A stretch of 64,000 bases of DNA. Source: Oreocharis arfaki. Taxonomy: Eukaryota; Chordata; Aves; Passeriformes; Paramythiidae. The stretch lies in assembly GCA_013398015.1 (NCBI GenBank), contig VZRR01007844.1:269734-333733 (forward strand). The letters run 5' to 3'. Shown here one piece after another: positions 47,806 to 60,900 of this stretch; position 1 is the stretch's first letter; each line of letters opens with the position of its first letter. The notes below the pieces were generated by a model. The model worked only from the letters and a program-made list of their open reading frames with translations. It was not told the origin of the DNA and did not search any database. Position numbers and translations under genes: made by a program.

Positions 47806-48811
47806 ACTTTAAACATAACCCCTGTATTTTAACACAGCAAGAGACGAGATGACTGTTTCATCATAGAAAACTAGGTTAGTAGCAGTGAAATTTCAGTCTG
47901 CATCCAGTTCAAAAAATACAACTATCTAGAATAATGACATTTACTGTTGGTGCAAGCACAGGCAACAGGTAACGCTGATGCCTGCATAAGAATCTTTTTG
48001 TAGTCAAAGACAATTGGGGTTGGCTCTTCTGCCTGCAATGGAAAAATCAGCAGATGCACTACAATAGGAGTTTTCCAGTAGATGGACCGGGGTTTTTGTT
48101 TTGCGATTTTTTGTTTATGGGGTTTTTAATTTTTATTAATTTCCAGTTTCAAAAAAATATTCTGAAAGTTTGTGTTTCCTATAGAAAGTTTCTCTGTTCA
48201 GGTATTCTTCATTCCAAAAGAGCCTTCAAGTTTCTCTAAACAATGAGCAAAGGAAGCACTATCTTCATATCTCACTTGATTCTTCAGTGAACATACCACA
48301 GATGCATCAATTTAGGGACTGACTGCACTGTTTGAAATGACCTCGCCTGCAAGCCTTTTTTGTTGTTGTTGTTGATGTTTTGTTTTTTTAAAGACCAAAA
48401 AACTAAAAGCAGTGATCTATGTTAGAAAATTCCTCTTCCCACATGACATACACTGTTGTAAAACAACAAGATAGCAATAACAGCAATTAACTTTACTGCA
48501 TGTCATTTAGGCACGCCAAATTATAAGAAGCTTAGAACAAATAATACTTTTTGTTTACTTCAGTTTCAGCCTAAATCTCTCACTGATTACCTACTGTTAG
48601 AAAGCCATGAAAAGTAATGCCTCATTAACCGAGAAAACATACAAGCATCACCAAATCAGGCTGTGCTAACCAGAACATGGGTTCTAAAAAGATTTATCAC
48701 CAGTACTTCCAGCCACATTTTACCACCAGAAGCAGTATTTGTGACACTGCCATAGAGCTTACAGAGTTGTAAGAAAATGTGAAGTAAGGAAGAAAAGTTT
48801 TAAAAGTGCCT

Positions 48812-48968
48812 TCATTTCAAGTCAATGATGTCTTCATCACATAAAGAAATCAGCTGAAATGGATAACTAGATGGTGAGCTCTCCTCCCTGTTTGCTAAAG
48901 TATCGGGATCTGAACTAGCCGAAGGATGACGTCTTTCAGAATAGCCTTCAAACGAGCTTGAGGTTATC
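48812..48968 (-). CDS. GARNL3: GARNL3 last exon
   Basis: Acceptor CCTCTTTGCAG. Encodes ITSSSFEGYSERRHPSASSD through YPFQLISLCDEDIIDLK and TGA. The DEDIIDLK terminus matches mammalian GARNL3. Confidence 0.95.
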
Positions 48969-51900
48969 CTGCAAAGAGGAAGACAAAAGTTACTAAAAAA
49001 AATACACAGGTCAGGGCAGGAAGGAACAATGGTTACTTTACTTCTAGATTCAGTCAAGTTATCCTAAAGGCAGACACAGACCATTACAACTGAGTTTCCT
49101 TCTGTTTTACTCTACTAAAAATAATCAAAAAGCTGTATTAATGAAGCCCCTCACCCAAATATTTTCCAAATAGGGAAATAAATCAAACAGTTTTACACAG
49201 CAAGAGTCTTTTTTTTTTGTTACTCTTAGTCTCCTGCATCATGTCTGTATTCTGGCAGTACTCTACACAAATGTAGGTTACGGAAACAATGAAAACCAGA
49301 GAATGGCACTGGGATCAGTGCCAAACAGAAAAAAGCTAGGGAGCATTTTTTCCACAAAATTTATTCTGAAAATAGCAACACAAGAGCATACAAAGTAAAC
49401 AGCAAGAGAGTCTGCACAGTGCAGATGCAGTAGTCCAAATCTTAGTAACAGGTTCAACTGCAACAGGACCCCACAAAATGCCATTTAGTCTTGCCTTGGT
49501 CATCAACATGTTTTTAGCAAAAAATGTAATTGTTTCAGTACTTACAGTATTCAGATATTCCTACAAACACAGCATGAAATGCACATGGATATACAAAGGT
49601 CTCAGTCAGCCTCATGCCAACTGAGATAAGCATGAGGAATCAATTCTGAAAATATTTACAGTCTAACTTAGGCTCTTTTCTAAAGCCAGTATATTTACCT
49701 TTCACTACTAGATGATCTTACTGCTCCCTGCTTGGGGTCTGACTGTCTTCGAGAAACCTTTTGTAGCTTCTGTGCACCTTCTGTCTTGGTTATAGGCTCA
49801 TCCAAGAGGCCTCAATAAAGGAATAAAAGACTTAATACTCTCAACAGAAAATAAAGCAGTCATGAAAATGTTAAGGTATCTGTTGCTGGCTTCCATTATT
49901 AACTATTTCTACCGGGCTTAGAATATGGCCATCTTATACATGATCAGACAATGGCTATACTATTTGCAAATAATGCTTCCTCACAGTTTCCTTTTTTTAT
50001 TTTAATAATTTACGAATACCAGCTGCATGTTACAAACCTACCTGTGATGGTACAAAGATTAGAAAGTGTATGTTTGGCAACCGATACCTAACACCGAGGA
50101 ATGAGGACAGTTTACCCAACAACTCTTTACGTGTTCTGCTTGCAATTTCTTTAATTTCCATACGAGATAAAGATAGCGAGTGCGTAACTGGAAGAGAGGT
50201 AATGCCACTCGGTGTAGTAGTGATGACCTTGGGAGCCAAAGGTGACTTCAGAGGTCGTTCAATGCTTCGCCCAACCAGATTGCTGAGAGGTATTTTGTAC
50301 AGGTTTTTGCATGGAACTTCACCTGAAACACAGAAAGAAAAGAAGAACATTACGCTTTCACAATAGAAACAGTTCTTAATAATTCCAGATGAAAAGTTAT
50401 AAAGACAAGTTATACTTGTTGAGCTGGGCACTTTTTAACTGAAATGACAAAGACCTTTCTTGCTCTAGAGATCTTTCAATATAAATAAGCTAAGAGAAAG
50501 AAGAAATACGAGCAATTTGACTCAGAGAGAAAAAGAAGATTCACTCTTGGCAACATGATGAACCAGCAGTGGAACCAGGAAGTAAATTTATATGACTTCA
50601 GGCCGGTACTCTGACTATTACACTGCACTCTGTGCAATATTTCCCATGTGTTCTAATGTACTGCAATTATATTGGAGCCTGGATCCCAAGCAGTTTAAAT
50701 TATGACTCGTCTTCTTAGGTAACACAAAATACCACATTTTCCTAATTCCTAGAAGAAAAACAAACCAAAATCACAAACTTACCATCAATAGTACTGCCTT
50801 TAAAAATTTTAAGTTGTGATTCCTCTCCTTTCCCTTTCTGCTAACAGTGCAACAGCAGATTTAAGGAAGAAAGGTGTACATACATCTTGCATCATCTAGT
50901 TGATGTTCCCTTTGTTGTTACACTACAGATTGACTGTTCACACATCACGTTACACTAAACTGTCTGAGCAAAGTTTTTCAAAGCTTCTTACTTTTGTTTT
51001 GCAAAAGAGCTTCAGCCATTCAGTGGTCATTCAGCTTTTCTTAAAGGAAAGGAACAGCATATGTGAAATGTCAAGCTTTACTCACAATTTTATGCCCCTT
51101 TTTCCATTATTACTTGCGGTCACATTGCCAAAGATTCATCAAGCTACTGAAGCTTAATTCCTCCCTTCCTACAGAAATTATTTTTTTAGAACAGTGCTAC
51201 CATGTATTCAGAAAAGATACTACAGTGCAAAAGCTCAGCCCAGTGCTTTATATGTGTGGAAAACAGAAAATCTCTTATCTTCCAGACTTTCAGGTAAGGT
51301 AGGAACTCACATTTTTTTACCATCTTTACTGAAGATCAGCCGCAACGAGATGTGACAGCTGTTGGGATGACTAGAGATCATTATTCAAGCTGCCACATTA
51401 CCTTCTAGAGAAGGAAGAGGAAATTCTGGCTTTTCGTAAGCTGTCGGTGTTTGAGGAGAACTCTTTGAGCCCATTTCCTTAGAGCTGCTGTCAGATGATC
51501 CACTTACTGCAGCAGTAGCTTTAAAATAAATATCCGACTGAAACGACAAATAACTCCTCATTAGTACAGTGAGACTTTCTTAACCATCTTCTGATTCTCT
51601 TTGTCCTTGATATAAACTAAGAGCACACAGACGAACAATTATTGCAGATCAAATAGCACATATTTTGGTTTCATTTGTTCCATTTTTAGCGGCACCAACT
51701 TCTTAAGTTAATTAGATCCCAACATATCATAGAAATAGTCAAACGTGATTTTTCTGTGTCTTACCCTTGATGCTACAAGTTGAAGCTCAGGCACAACTGC
51801 TGTGTGGACTAAGTTCCCATTCACCACTAATCGGATCTCAATGGAATCAGTAGTGAAGGCAAGAACATAAGGGAAAGCACAGACTGCAATGAAATAGAAG

Positions 51901-54900
51901 TTATTTGGCAAGGAAAAATGGTTAACGCAAAAGTTTCTTAGATGCACCATAAAAACTGTTCTTGACCTCTTCTGGCATGTTCCTTTCCTATGGAAAGTGT
52001 TGTCTGACATATATGGATGGACACCAAACTACATCGAGCCGGAAGAAAATTTCACTCTCCATGCGTGGCAGAACATAGAGTGAACGGAAAATGAAAAACA
52101 CAACAAAGAGAAAGGGAAAAAATGTTCAGCAAGGGATGAACTTGCTACCAAGGCTCCACTTTTCAAAATCATCATATGCAGAAACTTAAGTCAAGCGGCA
52201 TCATGAACGTAACACGCTTATTCCCAGAATACTGTAATTCCACTATGAGCCAAATGCAGACTAAAATGGTAGCAAAAAACCATCTACTAAAAAGAGATAT
52301 TTTCTTACCAACAGCGTAAGGAACTTGATTCCAGCTGAAGTGGAAGTCATAAGCTGATGGCTGGACCAGTGGAGAACCTCCACTGAAAGGATATACCTTT
52401 CTGTATTGACAAACATCTGTAGCAAAATAGAAAAAAAAGCATCCATCACTTTACACTGTAATAGACCACCACCCATTTTATGGGCAGATCTTGCAGAAGG
52501 GTGGACATTATGCACATAATCAAACATTCATGTAAAAGTCCCTCTATAGCTAAACAGATGAGCAAAATTTACTTTCTCTGTCAATGCAACATTGGAAAGA
52601 CCACAAAAAAGACCTACGTTTTAATAAGTTGTCATATTTCACAAAGTAAGTATTACTATTTCAACAGTTATCAGGTCCCTAACTTGTCTATAGATAGAAG
52701 AATAGGCAAGAAAAATTCAGAAAGCAGTGTCTGCAGAATTGTACTTCTCTGCCCTTCAAGTAGCCATACGTTCACGTAATGTACATTATCTAAAGACTGT
52801 TATGCACATGGGGTATCAGAGACACCAAGATTTCACAAATCATATAATCTGCACATCTATAAAACAGCTAGTACGACTAAAATACTTTCTAGCTTCTCCG
52901 ATATGTGTTTAAGTTCCAAAGAAAGTATTTTTACAAACTTTCCATGAAACACTAAAACTTATTTTTGAATACAGACCTAGGCTCCAATGAAAAAAGATCT
53001 ACATATGCAGATTGAGCTATTCCCATTTTTGGCCTTCCCTAAACACTTACAGTTATAACACAACAGTAGACCAGCTTCACCATCTTCATATACATCAATA
53101 GCTGCAACAAAATTAACCTGCAATGATAATGGAAAAGATAAACAAACAGACACGGGATAGTGTCGTTATTACAACTGGGTTGTGACTAACAAGCAATACA
53201 ATCAGCTGGGGGAGTGCACAGCCACGGGTAAAAGAAAAAAAAAAGAGAAATAAATAAATAATTTTATAAAAATAGCCTCTTCTGTGATGTAATTTTCAGG
53301 ATGTTCTCAAGGTGAAAAGCAGTTTCTTTTGTATTTGGTTCAGTACTGAACATTCATAACCACACCACAGTGTAAAGCAATAAAAACATAGAAAAATTTA
53401 CAATTTTGGGAAATAGAATGATTTCAGAAAGCTGTGAATCAACATGGTATGTTAAAGATAACAGTTATTTTCAAAAAGTGATCTTCAAATGCACATCATG
53501 ACTAGCAAAAAGATCAGATACACCAAATACTGGTTCAAAACCACTAACATCTACAGAGGTCAGCAGGGATGTACCTATACTGAACAGTCTGAATTTACAA
53601 ATGGAGAAGCAATGCTGGTTAAACAACAGTATTTTTTACATAGATTAGGCTACACAAATCCTCTTAATTCAACTTTGGTTTTGTCTTCTACATTTAGATC
53701 AAAAAGAAACCAAAACAGCTACAACAAGTAGAATGATAAGCTATATGTATATATTTTAGCCGTAGTACATGCAAATAGGCAAATCTGAATAAGATACCGG
53801 TGGCCAACCACTGAAGGTACTTTGATGCAATTCTTTAAACAATAATACATGGATACCACAAAAATAAAGCAAAAAGCAAACCATTGGCTAAGAAAGAAGA
53901 AAAATTAATTTTTGACAACAACAACATTCCAGAGCCTGAAACAGGCTCTTTGCTGATGTGTCATATCTTATAACTACCTCTCTTGGGAGTTATCATCATG
54001 TATTCTAAAAGGAACAAATATCTCAGAGTGCCCTAAAGCAGTGGTTATAGCAGTAAGAAGTAACACACATGAGCATCTCCATAAATTACTTTCTTCGGAG
54101 GTCAGCACAGCATGCACTGACTCTGCAAGAAATTATGTTCAGTTGAAGTCTGCAAGAAAAGTTTCAATGATGAAAACTTACTCTGTTTGTTTCAACGTGA
54201 TGCAATCTATAGGACTCCCCCGTACTCTCATTGACTAAATCAAACTGATGCCGATATGCTACACAGATCATATTGTCACTGTCTCCAGTAGGTCCATCCA
54301 CCAGCGTCATAACCACTGGAGGATCAGAAAGGCATATTTCCTGTAACGTAAATAACACAATTACTCTCTTTTTCAAGTTTTTACTGTGGGTGCTGCAGGT
54401 ACTCCCTGATTTTAAAGGGATGTTCTCTAAGCACAGAAACATAACAAAGAACAAGCAAAACCAATTTTTTAAAAAATCGGAAGGATTTCTTTAGCATACA
54501 TATGATTGAACTCCACCATGTGACTTCTCACTTTTATTTGTCTGTAGGTTCTGGAAGACGATAACGCATACTCTGTCTTCCCCGCACCCCCCACACTAGC
54601 TGACTGCTGCCCAGTGTGTTAAAATAATTAGTAATTAGATTACACATACCCGGATGTACTGGAACTCCTCTACTGGAGATTCAGGAGGTGACAGCAGAGA
54701 CGTGCTGGTTAAACTGTTGTGCGAATTATATTTCTTTGTGACAAGAAGCAGTTTGTTCCGAATGGCCACAACAATCCTCAGTTCACTTCCATGGTGAGTA
54801 TTAATGGCGTATAAATGGCAGCCTGAGGAAATAATGTTCTAGACTCTAAGTGGTTGGGGTAGGGTCTGATTTGTTTGTTCTCTATTTGTATGATGATTAG

Positions 54901-57900
54901 TACAACAGGGCTCTGTTGGATGACTTGGCAACACAGAATTAAAAACTCCTCAATAGGATTACATCAATTTCTAGAAAAAGACAAAAGCCTATGACTCTTT
55001 TGAAACCTACTTTTACCCTTACTCGTAAGTATATGGATTGTCACCATTCTGCAAGTTCCAGCTTTTCAAAGCAGCTTGTTTCTGAAGACCAGGAAACATT
55101 TATGTCTACAAAAATAGTGCACAACACCCAGACTAATCTAAGCATTACTATTTAATGGGGATGTGCCAATGTTCCTCCAACTTAAAGTGTGCTTTATTTC
55201 AGTCTAACATCCCCACAAAATTCTCCTCATACCTCCCAGCCCTGAAATCCTATTTTTCTCTAAAGCTTTTCATCAGCAGCAATTGCCAAGTAACATGGTA
55301 TTTTTACACCATTCAAAAATGTCATGCTGGACTATACCAGAGTAGTTTTCAAATATAAGCTTAATAAAGTTTGAATTGACTGTCCAGAGAAAAAACTAAA
55401 GGTGAAAACGTACACCGGCCCAAAGAGAGCTAATAAGCTCCTGGCAACCACCAGCATCATACCACAGTGGATGTTTTTAACACAGGATAACAACATCACC
55501 TTTTGTTCTCTCCAGTTTATTTTCTCTGCAGTCGTATTTGCTTCTTATCATTTTTTTTGTCTCTATATCATTTTGGACAGCACTGAGTCTGAAGACAAGG
55601 ATACGAGAGTCTTTCCCTGACATATGGAGAGAACCAGGAGAAAACAAGTTAAAAAAAGAAAGCGGTAGTTTGAATTTAATACTTCCGATGAGAAGTAGCA
55701 CCTAACAAACAGAGCAAAGATAAGCAAGCATAATACCTCTCTGGGGACAGAAGACTTACGAACCCTCTCGGATTTACAATTCTAGTAACCAACCCCTTCA
55801 GTACAGTAGCGGAGTTTCCCATTAGGTGGTGCTGCACCGAAGAACGATCTGAGCACTTCGAAAAAGTGAAACGCACAGTATTTTGCAAATATATAAAATC
55901 TTGCAAAATAACAAAGATGTAATTGATATACACTACAGGGCAAGAGTAAAAGGGTTAACTTTAAGAGCTGGAACCATCCAGGTGAGCCACCGATAACTGG
56001 ATCCTTAACAAAGTCTGAACCCTTCAGGATACAGATCGGTTTTTCTCATCAGTTCTTCAAAGATTAGCAAGTTAGGTTCAAGGACTAGTCCAGCAGCCAA
56101 AAGTATACAGTATCTACTTGCACGACTAATCTGTTTTCCACAAAGATAGATATGAGTGGAATCTAAAATCCCCCTAAATTAAAACAAATAATTAAATGAT
56201 GCACTACTATTTTCAGCCGGAAAATAAGCAACTTGAGAGTAATTTCTAAGAAATGAAGTTCCTTAAAACGCAAGCACGGCAAGTTCACAGAATTACGGAA
56301 TAAACTGAGTTGGAAAGGGGATCAACGAGCCCAACTCCCGGCCCTGAACAGCACCATCCCCAGGAGTCACACCACGTGCCTGAGAGCATTGTCCAAATGC
56401 TTCTTGAACTCTGGCAGGCTTGGACCTGCGGCCACTTCTCTGAGCAGCCCGTTCCAACGCCCAACCATCCTCCGGTTGAAGAACCTTTTTCTAATATCTA
56501 ACTTAAACCTCCCCGACACAACTTTGGGCCATTCCCTCAGGTCTTGTCACCGGTCACCACAGAGAAGAGACTGTCTTTCCTCACAAGGAAGTCGTAGACT
56601 GCAGTGAGGTCTCCCCTTAGTCACCTCTTCTCCGGGCTGGACAGCCAAAGCGCCCTCAGCTGCTCATCATACGGCCTCCCCTCAAGGCCATAAAAAAAGT
56701 TTATGCTAAATTTATTGCCGTTTTGTCCTAGATACTGCCTCCAATTAATTAGGTGCTCCTCCAGCAACAACCATAGTGTTCAGTCTTTGTACCTGAGCTA
56801 TTATTTCGGTTAGCTATTTTACAAACATTCTTGGTGATGCAGATAATTCTGAAACACTACAACTGTGTGCCCACAGCAAAATTCAAGAATTTTTTCCGGC
56901 TAATTTGAACGTACGTACTCTTCCAATCAAGAAATGTTTGTAAACAGGCAGACATAGTGCGGAGAAAGGATTACCGCCTAAATTAGGTGCTGTTATTTTT
57001 ACAGGTTATGCCGAACTTCATATGCCTTTTATGCTTCCATCATACATGATACATTAACATCTGTGAAGATGTCATGCGTGGGCAGCAAATATAACATATA
57101 TGGTAACTCCTTTCCTGGGCAGGCATTTCACTATGAGGGCAGAACTTCAACGAAATTGGTCTGACAGGCTTTTAAAGAGGAATTGGGGCTTAAATCCCAT
57201 AGTGCACCCCTCAGGTTGACAATAAGCTTGCCTTTCACCCTTCTTTGGTGCTTGAAGTAGCTCCGACCGCCTATAAAATTGACTATCATATGAAGTTGTA
57301 CAGTTTTTCTTAACCTCCTACAGACTGGATTCTTCCAAGCAAAGCAGTTCTTCCTCATCCCACCCCCATCCCTGTATAAAGGCAGTTCATAAAATGAAGA
57401 CGGAACAAAAAAAATACATGTTTGGAGGACAAAACAGATCAATTTCTTTGCCTTGCCTCTCATTACCGGGACAAACCCAAACCAGCAGAAGTCCCAAAAA
57501 ACCCCACCATAAAGTTAGATTTAACTCTCTTCATTAGAACAGAGGCTACCACTGCTACCAAAGCAATTTGTGCTCCTGTCATTGATAGCTGTGTTGTATC
57601 GGTTCTGACACCTTCTCTCGGAATGCCGACCCGAATAAACTCTTGCTGATAGTTCAGTTTAAAAAGTTAGCCTTGTAGCACATAACTCTTTACCCTAAAG
57701 CCCCACAGAGTCTTTGAATCCAGTTTACGAGTCCAGGATGAGCATACTTTGAAATTGGTTTTGCTGCTGAAGCGTAGTCTAAAAACCAAAGACAAGTATT
57801 TTTCTGCCATTGCTGATCTCAATTTCAACGTCATGCAGATATAAAACAGGGGACCAGAATTCCAGCAAGTACGAAAGAACTTTCACTTAAATGCTTCAGA

Positions 57901-60900
57901 AAGCATCCATACCAAGAACTAAAAATTTCTGCAATTTTTTACATGAGTAAGACTTTATCAGACTACGTTTGAATTGTCATGAATGTGAATGTGAGCAATA
58001 CCTTGTTCTGTTACCTCAAGAAGTGTGCTTACATCTCCCACCTCAGGTTTAACCAAGGAGTACAATGTTTTGACAATTAAATGCCATCATTTTCTCTAGA
58101 AACCTCACAAACTAAGTTTTGATGTAACTACACTTTCCAGATCTTCAGAAATGTCACCCATCCTCCAGACATAATGCGGTAAAAAGTAATAAACCAACCA
58201 TATTTATAATTCTTTCCTGAGTTACACATAAAGATGCTGATCTTGCTCTGTGTATGTTCCCTCACTAAAACAGTACACATTTTATGCACATTTAATCCTT
58301 CCAAATGAGACTGACAATGAAATACGGACAGCTTAAACAATGTTAAAGTTATTTTATACCAGAAGCTTCAAGAAAATACATTCTATAGCTCTAAGACGTG
58401 GTGGCAATTAACAGAATAGATACCAATAAAACATATTTTTTCAAATAGTGACAGCATAATTAATTACCCCCTCATTTCTGCACATCTGAGTGAACCTATA
58501 ATTCAGTAAAAAAATACTTGCAAAGAATGTTGAGTTCCAGCAGCAGTCAAAAACAATGCGACCACTTTCAGGCTTGCCTTGATCAAAGCACGAATGAGCA
58601 TTTAGGCATTTTCACCTCTACCCTCTCCCCAGCCTTCTAAAAAGTAACAGCAGTTGCTGTATGTGCTCCCTTATTCTAAATAAAGCATCTAATGTACTTA
58701 TTGCTGATAGACACAGTTGTCATGAGACATACATAGCCAGCAACAGCCAGACTCGTGCAAGAATCCAGGAATGGGGACCTCTCCTACCTTTGTCCGTTCG
58801 GGCAATCAAAAGATCCAGAGCTTCCAACACATTCATCTGTTTTATTTGGAGAGTTTTATCAAATACTTGCACTGACGGTTGACCATCTAAAAAAGAAACA
58901 CACATGTATTCAAAATACTACTAAAACTTGCCAGATGCTGGTTTTGAACCATTTTTGTCTTGTAATAAAAGTCTCAGGTTTTTTCTTACAAAAATGAAGA
59001 GGAAGAAAAGAACCGCACAAAGCTCCTACATGTGCCACAGCATCGTGGTCAATACTTCCTCACGGGAAGAGTTTTATTATTGTCATGAATCAGATTATGC
59101 AACTGAAATCTAAAACTTGGCAAGTTCGAGAATTATGACCAAGAGCTAACTTCATTCCCTCGGTCCCACTCGCCTTACGTAGCACACAGAGGATAATAAG
59201 GGGTCAAAGCAGCAATATCATTGCTAAGGGAAGAAGTAGGATTTCATTGTCACATAAGCCCTCGGCTTCATGCTCACTATCATCAAGGGCTAAGAAAACC
59301 AGACAAGCCATATAGACACTTCTTGAACTTGGATGCGACCTCCTACGGCTTTTCAGATGGTCAAGAAAACAACATCTGAAATAAGAAAACATTCAGAAAT
59401 CTGCATTAACACTGGCTCCCCAATACGGCTCCATTCTACCGCAGAAAGAATTTTTGCGACTAGGTTACATAAATGTAATAAATTTACTTGGATTAGTAAC
59501 TGTCCCCCTATATAAAGACCTACGAACACCTGAACAGAACTTTAGAACATACATTTTCAAGAATATGGTCAGATACATAAAAATTGACACAAAAACACCA
59601 GATCATTTACTAACCATCTATTAACAAGATGCCAGCATCTGTAGAAACCAGCAAGGACTGGCCCCAAGAATCTGCACAGACAACCTCATGAGGAAAATTA
59701 CTGCAGAAAGACTGAGATTCCCAAGGCTATGAAGTAACATAAGGGATACATATTAAGTACACTAAAAAATACAGATCATACAGACACAGAATGTGACGGA
59801 CAATGGCAATAACACGTAAATGCTTTTGGCAGGATACATTTCCAAACAGCATATCGTTTGAATTTGAAATATCAAAACTGAATTAATTTTCTCACAGAGG
59901 AATTCCCGCATCAGTTCTGGCTTGGAGACTATTAAGTGTAAGACACATAGCAGAAACGCTAGAATTAAAACACGTGCAACTGAAACTCAGTGCAACACTC
60001 ACTCAATACTTCTTTTCATTTAAAAAACCCAAACCTGTATACTTAAAACATATGTACCGCTACACACACGCAGTTTGCTTACATTTTATAATTCAGTTTG
60101 TGATGTTTAGCCACTAGCAAATGGTACAGTTAAAACTGCCTTTCTGCCAAATTGTTCTTCCAGCCTGCATTCTCTGTACTTACCTCCCAGAGCCTGCCCC
60201 TCCTCTCCCAATTATATATTAGTTGGAATCTCTGAAATTCTAGAAGCACTTCTGAAGCTTCTGTATATAAAACACATGCAGAAGAGTGCAGTTGGCATAC
60301 TTCACTCCCTAATGACTTCAAACAAAATCCAGTACTACAGGAAATGGAAACACAACTGAATTCTGTTTTAAATGTGCTGAAATTAAAATAACAGATGATT
60401 GCATTTGGAAGATGTCACTTTCATTGACTTTTTTCAGGTATAAAAATGTCCACACTTGCTCTAACTTGAGAAGTGCTTCTGCCCCCCAGGCTCATTCTTT
60501 ATTAATCCAATAGTGACTGCAGAATCACTTTGACACTGTACCTTTCATCTTTTCTGCTGCAGCATCTAATTACAGAAGCAAATGAATAGATACCATACTA
60601 GATAATGTTTAATGTTTCATAACTTCACAGACAGTTTCACTCACCTCCTTTTTACAAAAGCTTGTGGTTGCCAAGTTAGCTGCGGCATCCCCTTTCACAC
60701 TGGTTTTCAATTTCAATGCCTAATACAAACAGATGTTTTATTTAAACTGAGTTTTTGTCAGCAATATGCAAACTAATGACTATATAAAAAGGACGATTTA
60801 GGACTAGAAAGTAATTCTAGTTTGGGATTCCTACGCCATTTTAAGAAAAGAAAAAAGAAACAGAATTCTGTATCCTGAACAACATCTGCATAAACCACTA

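Larger units (their letters stand above)
42773..48811 (-). other. GARNL3: GARNL3 3' UTR and downstream non-coding region
   Basis: Six kilobases without a recognisable exon on either strand. It contains a TA microsatellite near 43658, two C/A-rich low-complexity tracts near 44100 and 47699, and a probable CR1 tip near 44775. GARNL3 3' UTR must occupy the right-hand part; where it ends is unknown. Confidence 0.5.

Noticed and set aside
52401..52403. CAG as acceptor for the GARNL3 exon at 52309
   Set aside because: Using it would lose VCQYR and break the phase with the exon ending at 53051; the acceptor at 52417 keeps frame.
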